Origin: Sequoia sempervirens
Taxonomy: Eukaryota > Streptophyta > Pinopsida > Cupressales > Cupressaceae
Length of the DNA: 64,000 bases
Reading direction: 5' to 3'
NCBI GenBank assembly: GCA_007258455.2
Contig: VDFB02270651.1
Span: forward strand, 489,374,711 to 489,438,710
The notes beneath the pieces were generated by a model. It made no database searches, was not told where the DNA came from, and saw only the letters and a list, made by a program, of their open reading frames with translations. The position numbers and the translations under genes are program-made. Each line of letters opens with the position of its first letter. Within the stretch, counting starts at the first letter, position 1. Shown here piece after piece: positions 45,938 to 55,877 of the stretch.

Positions 45938-48239
45938 ATGAGTAAGTTTGGTGGTGTTGTCATTGATATTGTCATTAATGTCAACACAGTACAAGTTGTT
46001 GCAATTTGTGCATGAATGGTTGAGATGTTTTTGAGATGTTGTGAGTACATGGAGCTATCTGTATGTTGTTGCAGATGTGCTACCAAGTGATTTTGAGAAA
46101 ATTAATATAGTGAAGACTCAGTTGTGTGTGTGTATTCAGAATGTGCTCCAATTTGTGCTCCACATTTTTTCTGTGTTGATCCTATGCTTGTGCAGATCTA
46201 AAGTTTTGTTTACTAGCATATGTTGGTGATATCTCCTAGATTGTAGCTTATGGATTGATGGAAAATGTAAGTTGTGTTCACCAATGTGTGAACCGGTTTG
46301 ACAGTTTTATTTTTTTGTGAACTAGGAGAAATGTTTCTACTTTTTAGTTCTTTGCTGAGTTATTTTTGGTCTTGTAGATCTGGTAAAAGGTTTTTAAGGT
46401 GATATTTGTATTATGGAAAAGGTGTTCATGGTTTGGTGCTCTGGAAGATGTGTTCCAAAGATTTTGTGTGTGCATGTACACTCTGGTTAGGCTAGTGAGA
46501 AGTGTTCTTTGTTTGAAGTTTGTTTCAACTAATGCAGATGAATCTGATGGTATCATAGATGTGCTTTGGTGTATGGTGTAGCATGTTATGTGGCCCACAT
46601 GATTATCTTCTTGATGTGGAAGCGTTTACTTCAAAGTTCATTTGTGTTTTCATTAGGTTTGGCTAACCTAGTATTTACACTTCATACGAAGGATAAGTTT
46701 TAATTAAGGAAACATGTGATTGATCCAAGACATTGTTTTGGGTCATAGTGTAGTATTGGTGTGGTCTGCTCTCATTCCTTTCCACCGCAAGAATGTTGAG
46801 TTGCCAACCTAATTTGAATTTGTAAAATGAAGCATATGTAGCCAACCTTGGAGAAATTTTCTAAGGTTGAAGATGGTATAAATGCAAGTCGTCATGCAAA
46901 GTATTATATCATACAAAGTAATGAAGTAAGCCACAAGAGAGAGAAGTAGAGTTGTGTGAAGGTGAGTTGAGGTAGTAGTACTTTAATGTGTTAGATTCCT
47001 GAAAGTAGTGAGCTGATGGTTTCTACAATATTCTGATCAAGGCTACAGATGTGTGTAATTTTCTATGGTGGATTCTTTTTGTTATCTTTTGTATTTGTAG
47101 ACAGGTATGTGCGGGATCATGATGGGCCAAAAAGTGGCAATATGATGGGTATGTGGCTGATGACTTTTTTTTACCCAAAATTGATGAAACAAAAAGGGTT
47201 TTTAAAGGAGATTCTCAGCTTTCCACCAATATATATTATGCTTTACTTTGAATTTAATAAGTAATTATTATTCATTTTCTATTCAAATTATGACTAAAGT
47301 CCTGATTAATAGGCTAATTGAAAAACAACTATAGCTTTCAAACAATATCACATTTTTTGAATCCAAAATATGTGTCACATTCTATGCTTTGCATATTATA
47401 GGATTAAAAAAAAAAATTGAATTTCATGAAGTTTTCACCAAGTTAAGATGGTCAAGCACAAGTTTTTATATTTTTTAAAAGTTTTAATAAAAAATTCATA
47501 ATTAATTATTTACTTGGAAAAAAATTATAAAAAAAATGCATCACATTGGGACATGAGTCCTCTACTTATATATAAAATCTTATAAAAAAATATTATCATT
47601 TTATTGTGGTTAAGGTGGTTAGACAGACACCTACTTCTTATTTTTTCCCTGAAATTTAAGTACTACTGCATTGAAATTTCAAATTTTCACCAAATAGATA
47701 TTTTTTTTCTTAAAAGGACTTAGTAGTTTATAAACTACATTCAATTTTCTATAGATTCTATTCTTACATATTTTTGAAATAATATAGATAACTTATTCAA
47801 ATTTTTACGTCAAGTTGGCTAACTCTGATTTTTTTGAATTTTTTGCCACTTAAGGGCATGTTTTTTCCATGATGATCCTGCACATACCAAGACAGTGAGC
47901 CTCCTTTTGGATAGTGAGTCCTATCTATAGGTAGTGAGCCTTTGTATATGGATAGTGAGTCCTTTTGAGTAGTAAGCCCTTGGTAGTGAGCCTCTTTGTA
48001 TTTGGTCTTGTAATTACTTTATATTATGAGTTAATCCTCATCGTGGTTTTTCCCTTATTGGGTTTTCCATGTAAATGTGGTGTTCATTGTGTTAATATTG
48101 CTTTCTGTTATCTGCATTTCATGTTCATACTTAATAATAGAATTGTGTGGTTATGAAGTAGATAAGTTTTTGAAGTTTGTGTTTTAATTTAGTGACAATT
48201 GATTCACCCCCTCTCTTAGTTGTCTTGAACCTTTGAACA
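45938..48239 (+). repeat. 5' LTR of Copia C+ (main part, holding M5)
   Basis: Continues the ten bases at 37011-37020 and runs to TTTGAACA at 48239, apart from M5. It is colinear with 52148-53559. About 1.5 kb without inserts, long for Copia LTRs. Part of 46790-46940 is longer than in the 3' LTR. Confidence 0.9.
47103..47889 (+). mobile_element. TIR element M5 (787 bp)
   Basis: Inserted in the C+ 5' LTR. The 3' LTR at about 53220 shows the empty site (TTTGTAGGCAGTGAGCC). M5 starts AGGTATGTGCGGGATCATGA and ends GATGATCCTGCACATACCA, with perfect TSD AGAC (47099-47102, 47890-47893). Same orientation as M2 and M4. The comparison of filled and empty sites within one element fixes the limits. Confidence 0.93.
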
Positions 48240-48241
48240 AT

Positions 48242-48253
48242 TGGTATTAGAGC
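48242..48253 (+). other. Primer-binding site of Copia C+
   Basis: TGGTATTAGAGC, one change from the TGGTATCAGAGC complementary to plant initiator-methionine tRNA, two bases after the 5' LTR. Confidence 0.85.
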
Positions 48254-48298
48254 TTTGGTTCCTTGGTGAAGAGCTTAACCGCTTAACCTCTAGATCCA

Positions 48299-49129
48299 AT
48301 GGTGCATAAATTGGCAATCCCTATGTTCTATGGATCTGATTATAGTGATTAGAAAGTGTAGATGAGATGTTATATAATCTCTCTTGGTTACAAGACCTGG
48401 AAGGTTGTTGAGATGAAGTATGTTTCTCCGATGAGTGGTCTCTCTACTATTGATGAGATTTTTGCATATGAGGAAAATGAGAAAGCTAGGTATGCTATTT
48501 ACAGTGCTTTATCTAAGACTAAGTGAAAAAAGGTTATTTATTTGGGCAATGCACATGAAGTATGGAAAAAGTTGGAAGACTTCTATGAAGGAAATGATAG
48601 AGTAAAATTGACAAAGAAGCTAGCAACAAAATGCAGATATGAAAATTTGAAAATGGAAGAAAGTGAAGATATTGCAAGCTATTTCCAGAGGGTTGATCTT
48701 GCAACAAATGAAGTTAGGAATTAGGGGGGCACTCTGATAGATGGAGATATAATTGAGAAGATTCTATTGACCTTACCAGAGTGTTACAGTGATAAGGTTT
48801 CAGTTATTAAGGAAATGTATGATCCTAAGAAATATACTAAAGAACAGTTGTTTGGCACCTTGACCACATTTGAGATGAGGAACCTTGGAAAGAAAGAGGA
48901 GAGTACAGAGTCAACCTTTAAAGATACAAAGATAGAAAATGATCTGGAGGATGATAGTTCAGATGAATTAGAAGCAAACTTTACAAGGAAACTGAAGAAA
49001 GGTATTGGTAAGTACAAAGGTATGTTACCTTTTAAATGTTTTAGCTATGGAAATATTGGTCATTATGCTTCAATATGTCCAAATAGAGTTGTACATAAGA
49101 AGAAAACGGATCATAAAGAGAAAGGATAG
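48299..49129 (+). pseudogene. C+ gag
   Basis: Begins MVHKLAIPMFYGSDYSD after the primer site. VWKKLEDFYEGNDRVKLTKK and SYFQRVDLATNEVRN are typical of the UBN2-type Copia gag. The zinc knuckle reads CFSYGNIGHYASIC, with Tyr in place of the second Cys. Stops near 48350, 48526 and 48722. A frame change near the end leads into the protease frame. Confidence 0.85.
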
Positions 49130-50234
49130 GAAGTACAAGAAGTTGTATTATGTTAAAGAAGATGCTAGAATATTTGATGATGAATCTGAATTTGAGGATA
49201 ATGATGATGAATGCTTGTTTCTAGCTTTAGCGAATAAATTTGTGTCTGCTAACCCTAGAAGATGTGCAAGGGAAAGTGGTTTGGAGAGTAAGAAGAATGA
49301 GAAGGAAGGTACTTTGGTTACTGCATTTCATGCTACACAGGATGGAGACTATTGGGTGATTGATAGTGGCTGCTCTAATCTCATGACTGGAGATAAAAGT
49401 AAGTTAACTAAACTTGAAAAGTATGATGGTGGTTTAGTTATGTTTGAAGATGATCCTGGAGCAAAGATTGTTGGTAAAGGAATAATTATTTGTGATGGAA
49501 AACATAGTACCGATGATGTCTATTATGTTAAAGGTTTAAGGCACAATCTTTTAAGTGTTGGTCAAATATGTAGCAAAGGATTCAAGCTTGTGTTTCAGGA
49601 TAACACTTGTGAGATTAGGAAAGGGTCCAGAACTGTGGTTATTGTAGGGAGAAGAACATATGGTAACATCTATCAACTTAAAGGTTTTGATTGTCAGTGT
49701 CTTGTATCTCAAGTTAATGAGAGTTGGCTATGGCACCAAAGGATGGGACATGTAAATTTTGATAACTTGATTAGGATCAGTTCAAGAGAAGTTGTTCGAG
49801 ACCTGCCTAAGATTACAAAGCCTAATGTTGTGTGCAGGAGTTGTTAGTTAGGAAAGAAAACAAGAAGAAATTTTAAAGGAAAGGGGATATCTACTACTAG
49901 AATGCTAGAATTGGTTCATACCGACCTTTGTGGCCCTACAAGGACAAGAAGCCTTAATGGTGACAGGTACTTCATGCTTTTGATTGATGATTATTCAAGA
50001 ATGACATGGGTTAAATTTCTTAAAGAGAAGACTCGGGCTCTAGATAGATTCAAAGTGTTCAAGGAAAGAGTAGAGAATGAAGTGAACCTAAGGATTAAAT
50101 GCTTAAGGTCTAATACAGGTGGAGAATTTACTTCCAGTGAATTTAATACATTTTGTGAAGAGCATGGCATAAAGAGACACTTTCCAGCTCCTAAAAATCC
50201 TAAGTATGTAAAGAAGAATCATCTTGAAGAATGA
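49130..50234 (+). pseudogene. C+ protease and truncated integrase
   Basis: The protease active site is WVIDSGCSNLMTGD (about 49354), followed by GLRHNLLSVGQICSKG. GAG-pre-integrase reads WLWHQRMGHVNFDNLI. Integrase begins LELVHTDLCGPTRTRSLNGD with the first catalytic Asp. The second position reads LRSNTGGEF, Asn for Asp. The text stops after EEHGIKRHFPAP, and the third catalytic Glu with the whole C-terminal half is missing, because the sequence moves directly to the RT-proximal region at about 50235. Confidence 0.88.
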
Positions 50235-51050
50235 ATTATAGGAGATATGAGCACAGGCATGAAGACAAGAAGCAAAGTAGTAGCTGAGGTAAATCTATGT
50301 TTACTTTCAAATATAGAACCTAGATTTGTGAGTGAAGCATGCAAAGATGAGAACTGGGTTAGAGCTATGAAAGAAGAGTTGCATCAGATAGAAAAGAATT
50401 AGACATGGGAACTGGTTCTTAGACCAGTAAATAAGAATTTGATTGGAACTAAGTGGGTGTTCAAGAATAAGCTAAATGAGAATGGTGAAGTTGTGAGAAA
50501 TAAAGCAAGAATTGTATGTAAAGGATATTCACATGTTGAAGGCATAGAATTTGAGGATACTTTTGCACCTGTGGCAAGAGTGGAGCCATTTAAATGTTCT
50601 TGGCATTTTCTGCTCATAAATACTTCAAAGTATATTAGATGGATATAAAGTATGCATTTCTAAATGGAGAATGAGAAGAAGAACATGGAACAACCAGAGG
50701 GATTTCAATTATCAGAAAAATTGGATATGGTCTGCAAATTGAAAAATGCATTGTATGGACTCAAACAAGCTCCAAGAGCATGGTACACAAGATTGGATAG
50801 ATACCTAACACAAAAATGATTCATCAAAGGCTCTGTTGGCAACAATATTTATTTCAAAGTTGAAGGTAACAAAATCTTGATAGTAGTTGTGTATGTTGAT
50901 GATATCATCTTTGGAGGTAATGAAGGTATGTGCAAAATATTTGTAGAGGAAATGCAAAATGAGTTTGAGATGTCTATGATTGGTGAGTTGAATTTCTTCC
51001 TTGGGCTGCAAGTAAATTAAACTGATAAGGGGATATTTATTTCATAGTCG
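50235..51050 (+). pseudogene. C+ reverse transcriptase
   Basis: [40 protein letters not shown], later [20 protein letters not shown] and ILIVVVYVDDIIFGG with the YVDD site, then FEMSMIGELNFFLGLQV. Full Copia RT order. At least four stops or shifts (about 50401, 50646, 50817, 51019). Confidence 0.88.
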
Positions 51051-51178
51051 AAATATGTCAAATAATTGTTGAACAAGTTTGGAATGGATGACTCCAAACT
51101 GGTCTGTACTCCTATGGTGACCAAATGTAAGCTAAGTACGATGAATCTGCTAAAGTTGATAAGAGCTTATACAAATCT

Positions 51179-51843
51179 ATGGTTGGTGGATTTCTATATC
51201 TTATTGCTACCATACTAGACATCATGCATGTAGTATGCTTAGTTTTTAGATTTCAAGCAAAACCTAAAGAAGCACATGTTACAGCTGTGAAGAGGATATT
51301 CAGATATCTTAGAGGCACAATCAATTATGGCTTGTGGTATCTAATGGGTATTGACTTCACCTTGAGTGATTTCACTTATGTAGATTGGGTTGGTTGTGTA
51401 GATGACCGAAAGAGTACAAGCATGGTGGAAAATTCTTTCTTGGTCGAAGATTGGTTTCATGGCTAAGTAAGAAACAAGATTCAGTTTCTTTATCCACTAT
51501 AGAAGCTGAGTATATTGCTGCAACATCTTTCTGTACACAGGTTTTGTGGATGAAGAAAACATTGAAAGATATAGGAGTGATATGTGATGAGCCTATTCCT
51601 ATCTTCTATGAAAATACAAGTGCTATAAAAATTTCAAAGAATTTGGTAATGCATTCAAGAACAAAGCACATATCTATCAGATATCATTTCTTGAGAGAAA
51701 AGGTGTTGGAGAATGAAGTCCGGTTAGAGTATGTGTCTACAAAGGAGCAGATAGCTGACATATTCACTAAGGCTCTTTTGAAGGATACTTTTGAGTATCT
51801 CAAGGAGAAGTTGGGGGTCATTAGCCCTACTTCTTTGAACTAG
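51179..51843 (+). pseudogene. C+ RNase H
   Basis: GFLYLIATILDIMHVVCLVF, FRYLRGTINYGLWY, then with a frame change SWLSKKQDSVSLSTIEAEYI, FYENTSAIKISKNLVMHSRT, KHISIRYHFLREKV and EQIADIFTKALLKDTF. This is the complete C-terminal Copia RNase H; the last 130 codons are uninterrupted. Confidence 0.88.
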
Positions 51844-52147
51844 GTGCACATGGAGGTGCATCAGTCTAGTGGATCTGTAAATTCGTTATTTATCTATACT
51901 GATGAATGGGTCTACTCCATAGGGGGAGTAGAAAGTTTCATTGTTGCAGTATGAGATGTGTGGGTGCACTCCTAAGGGGGAGTGATCAGTAGCTTTTTTG
52001 TCTTTTTCATTGATCTCAAAGGCTGAGAGAGAGTCATGTGAAAAAAAATAAAAGGGAGAGAGAAAAAGAAGAAGCTAAAAGAATGAGTATTGTTGTCTTT
52101 GATGGTTTTTCATGTCATGTGTTGTCATCAATGACAAAGGGGGAGAT
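51844..52147 (+). other. C+ 3' untranslated region and polypurine tract
   Basis: No ORF. Two GGGGGAG runs (about 51922, 51977) precede the true tract CAAAGGGGGAGAT at the LTR border. Confidence 0.75.
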
Positions 52148-53559
52148 TGTTGCAAGTATGAGCAAGTTTGGTGGTGTTTTCATTGATATTGTCATTAATT
52201 CCAACATAGTATAGGTTGTTGCATGTATAGTTGATATGTTGTGATTACATGGAGCTATCTTTATGATGTTGCAAATCTGTGCTAAAATGATGAGTTACCA
52301 AGTGCTTCTGAGAAAATTAATAAATAGTGAAGACTGAGTTGTGTGTGTATTCATAATGTGCTCTGCATTTCTTCTGTGTTGATCTTATGCTTGTGTGGAT
52401 ATGAAGTGTTGTTTATTGGCATATGTTGGTGATATCTCTTGGATTGTAGCTTCTAGATTGATGGAAAATGTAAGTTGTGTTCATCAGTGTGTGAACTGGT
52501 TTGACAGAGTTGTTTGTCTATGAACTGGGAGAAATGTTTCTACTCAGTAGTTATTTGTTGAGTTGTTTCTAGTCTTGCAGATTTGGTAAAAAAAAATTTA
52601 AGGTTATATCTATATTATGGAAAAGGTGTTCATGGTTTGGTGCTCTAAAAGACATGTTCCAAAGCTTCTGTGTGTGCCTGTACACTCTAGTTGGACTAGT
52701 GAGAAGTGTTCCGAGTTTGAATTTTGTTTCAACTAATACAGATGAATCTGATGGTATAATAGATTTACTTTGGTGTGTGGTGTAGTGTGTTATGTGGCCC
52801 ACATGATTATCTTCTTGATGTGGAAGCATGTACTTCAAAGTTCATTTGTGTTTTCATTAGGTTTGGCTGACTTGGTATTTACACTTCATACGAAGGATAA
52901 GTTTTAATTAAGGAAATTTATGATTGATCCAAGACAATGTTTTGGGTCGTAGTTAAGTATTGATGTGGTCTACTCTCATTCCTTTCCACCATGGGAATGT
53001 TGAGTTGCTAACCTTGGAGAAATTTTCTAAGGTTGAAGATGGTATAAATGCAAGTAAGCCACAAGAGAGAGAAGCAGAGTTATGTGAAAGTGAGTTGAGG
53101 CAGTAGTACTTTAATGTATTAGATTCTTGAAAGCAGTGAGCTAATGGTTTTTGCAATCTTCTGATCAAGGTTGTGAATGTGTGTAATTTGTTGTGGTGGA
53201 TATTTTTGTTATCTTTTGTATTTGTAGGCAGTGAGCCTCCTTTTGGATAGTGAGTCCTATCTATAGGAAGTGAGCCTTTATATCCAGATAGTGAGTCCTT
53301 TTGGGTAGTGAGCCTCTTTCTATTCGTTCTTCCAATTACTTTATATTGTGAGTTAATCCTCGTCGTGGTTTTTCCCTTATTTTGTTTTCCATGTTAATCT
53401 GTTGTTCATTGTGTTAATATTGCTTTCAATTATCTTCATTTCATGTTCATACTTAATAACAAAACTATTTGGTTGTGAAGTTGATAAGTGTTTGAAGTTT
53501 TTGTTTGAATTTGGTGACAACTGATTCACCCCCCCTTAGTTGTCTTGCGCCTTTCAACA
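52148..53559 (+). repeat. 3' LTR of Copia C+
   Basis: 1,412 bp from TGTTGCAAGTATGAG to TTTCAACA. It lacks G2 and M5 and so gives the empty sites for both. Near its end it has three copies of a GTGAGYC-type phrase (GTGAGCCTCCTTTTGGATA, repeated with variations at 53229-53310). Confidence 0.92.
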
Positions 53560-53564
53560 TGCTT

Positions 53565-54165
53565 GTTATTTTCCAAAGCTAGCTTGAGATACATTTATTA
53601 TAGGACTAGTTTGAGATTTTTTAGCCTTGAAGGTTGCTCTAACTTGTGTATTTTTTTGATATATGACAAGATTCAACTACTTTTTTTTTATGTCAAGTTT
53701 CAACCTGAAAGGGAACATTCTATTTCTTGTCATTTCTACCTTTTCTATCAATTGAGTACTAGGAGCTTCATCAGTTCAATAACACATTCATTATCCTCCA
53801 TATAAATTCTATATTCTTTTTTCACTAACTGACCAATACTCATCAAATTATGCTTCAAACCAACAACATAAAAATCACCATAAGTGATATTATTCTTTCC
53901 ATTTTTGGTTAGAATATCAACAGTCCCTTTTCCCATAACATTCAATTGATTATTGTTCCCACTTGAGTAACATTTGAAGTCACCGATTTATCCAATCTAG
54001 AAAATGACTCTAGATTTCTAGACATGTGATTATTATAACCAAAATCTAAATACCAAATATCATTTGGACTCTCTTGAACCTTATTGCATTGAATTAGTGA
54101 TTTTGTATAAATCACTTTAGCTATCTTTGTGCATGTAATAAACATAAATTTTTTTGCACAATTTC
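53565..54165 (-). pseudogene. C- protease region
   Basis: Minus strand: DIWYLDFGYNNHMSRNLESF (active-site region, D-F-G for D-S-G), GKGTVDILTKNGKN, FYVVGLKHNLMSIGQLVKKE and RIYMEDNECVI. This is the Copia protease to GAG-pre-integrase stretch and continues across C+ at 37005. Several stops. Confidence 0.82.
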
Positions 54166-54177
54166 TTTGGTGATTTT

Positions 54178-54381
54178 TTTATTAGAGATACCCCCAAGGG
54201 GGTCCCCTTTAGCTTAGATCCAAGGTCTAAGGGATATCCACTCCACCAAAATACACTGGTGGGATGATCCCTGCCTCATTCCTTTTCAAGCATTGAAGCC
54301 TTTGCACTCAACAAGACTTGATCCTTGGTGGGCTCATTTAGAACCTTTCAACTTCACCAATAGACCAAGGGACATTTGAAT
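54178..54381 (-). mobile_element. tRNA-type SINE with perfect 12-bp TSD
   Basis: 204 bp bounded by TTTGGTGATTTT at 54166-54177 and 54382-54393. Read on the minus strand, TGGTCTATTGG (about 54368-54358) fits the pol III A box, and GGATCAAGTCTT (about 54324-54313) the B box, at normal spacing. The minus-strand 3' end is TAATAAAAAAA directly at the duplication, as expected from poly(A)-primed retroposition. Near the 3' end a ACCCCC..GGGGGT stem is present. It is inserted in the C- gag region. I could not place it in a named SINE family. Confidence 0.75.
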
Positions 54382-54393
54382 TTTGGTGATTTT

Positions 54394-55363
54394 GATTTTC
54401 TATCTTTTATCATATTATTTCTTTCTATATTCAAAAGAGTTGTGATCATACCTCTTACAATTTAATGACATTGAATGTGTGACTTGTCTTGTATTTTACT
54501 AGTTGAATGATTATGTGAGTGATCATGGTTATGTCCTCTTCCACCTTGGTTTGTGTGACTGCTACTACGTCCTCTAAATGTGTTTCTTCCTCTACCCCTA
54601 GGAGTGAATCTACCTCTAGGGATGAGAATACATTTTCTACGAAGGTGTGTGATCTATTCAACCTATGTTCATGGCTTATCAAAGAGGAATGCAACTCATC
54701 CATTGTAATATGATTTAAATCCTTAGTTTCCTCTATAACAAAAAATAAATGATCAAACATAGCAAGCAAAACCCTAAGAACTTTTTTTAACTATTCTTGT
54801 CTCTTCTATCATTTCCCCATGTGATTTTATTTGATTCACAAGCCCAACAACATATGTAAAAAATGATTCTACAAAATCTAAATCTTTCATATTCATATTC
54901 TTAAAATCTCCACTAAGAAACTAGAGTAGATTCCAGTTTTAATTTTGTCTTTACCTTGATACGCTACTTGGAGAGTATCCCATGCACCCTTTGCTTGATT
55001 GGTTGCTACCACTTTGGGAATAATGCTCTCATGCATGGCTTGATGAATGTAGAAAAGGGATTTTTCATCTTCTTTGCTATTTTAAAAGATATTTTTCACA
55101 TGCGTGAGTTTGTTGAACACTGATGTATCTAGGGGTTATATATAACCTTTTTTTAAATTTCCCAAACATCTTGGGATCTAAAAAGTGATTTCATGGTCAA
55201 GGACCAATATTCATAATTTTTACCAATAAACTATGGATTCTGCAAACTTGACAAAGATTCTCTAGATGTGAATGCCATTAATGGTTGTCAATAAACGCAA
55301 CAAAGATATGAAAGCAAAAAAACTTAATATTTGATAACAAAAAGCTTCAACTCTGATACTAGA
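54394..55363 (-). pseudogene. C- gag and primer-binding site
   Basis: Minus strand: LAMFDHLFFVIEETKDLNHI, MDELHSSLISHEHRLNRS, a UBN2-type Copia gag; a degraded zinc-knuckle text (NCKRYDHNSFE) near 54450. Upstream parts to 55363 are read in fragments. The primer site AGTATCAGAGTTG lies at the LTR border (about 55360-55348). Confidence 0.75.
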
Positions 55364-55872
55364 TGAAGTGAAGGGGCACAGGATTAGAGAAGCACTTTAT
55401 GAAAATACAAACAACAAACTAAATTATGCATATAGTAGCAATAAAATGGAAAAATAAAATGCATATGAATGATGCCCTTCAAACACAAAATGCACAATGT
55501 AAATTAGACAATAACTAGCTCCATAAATCTATTAAAAATCTGGAATAATTTCAATAGAGATTTGTTGCTCTGTTTTTCTTCTTCTCTCAATTTTTTTTGC
55601 TCTTTTCTTTTTTCTCTTTTCTCTCTTTCTTTTTATAATCATACAAATCATAAATTAATTCCCTTCTACAAAAAAATCAGATTCAAACTTTCCTTACAAG
55701 AAAAATAGAAAGACTAATGCTTTTTATAAAAACAAAGAGAATGTCAAAAATCAGATTTGAACATTCCATTTAATGAGAATATTTTCTCCTTGCCCAAAAT
55801 CAACTGTTGTCACAAATTGCAACCGCCAAAAATTAGATCTTAATGTTGGTAGTTGAGATTATATTTCCAACA
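55364..55872 (-). repeat. 5' LTR of Copia C-
   Basis: 509 bp, matching 31929-32424. On the minus strand it begins TGTTGGAAATATAATC and ends CCCCTTCACTTCA. Confidence 0.9.
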
Positions 55873-55877
55873 TATCT

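Larger units (their letters stand above)
37011..53559 (+). mobile_element. Copia retrotransposon C+ (nested in C-)
   Basis: Plus-strand element with perfect TSD TGCTT (37006-37010, 53560-53564). The 5' LTR is 37011-37020 plus 45938-48239, split by LTR element G2 after ten bases and again by TIR element M5. The 3' LTR is 52148-53559. Both start TGTTGCAAGT and end AACA. The primer site TGGTATTAGAGC (48242-48253) fits initiator-Met tRNA, and the polypurine tract is CAAAGGGGGAGAT (52134-52147). The gag-pol between is mostly readable but lacks the integrase C-terminal half and has stops. Confidence 0.93.
31929..55872 (-). mobile_element. Copia retrotransposon C- (outer element of a nest)
   Basis: Minus-strand Copia element flanked by a perfect TSD TATCT (31924-31928, 55873-55877). 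LTRs are at 55364-55872 (5') and 31929-32424 (3'). The primer site just inside the 5' LTR reads AGTATCAGAGTTG (initiator-Met tRNA type). The polypurine tract TTAAGGGGGAG adjoins the 3' LTR. Its gag-pol is decayed and interrupted by M3 (32954-33756), M4 (35784-36601), Copia C+ (37011-53559) and a SINE (54178-54381). Its own length without inserts is roughly 5.5 kb, a normal Copia size. Confidence 0.92.
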
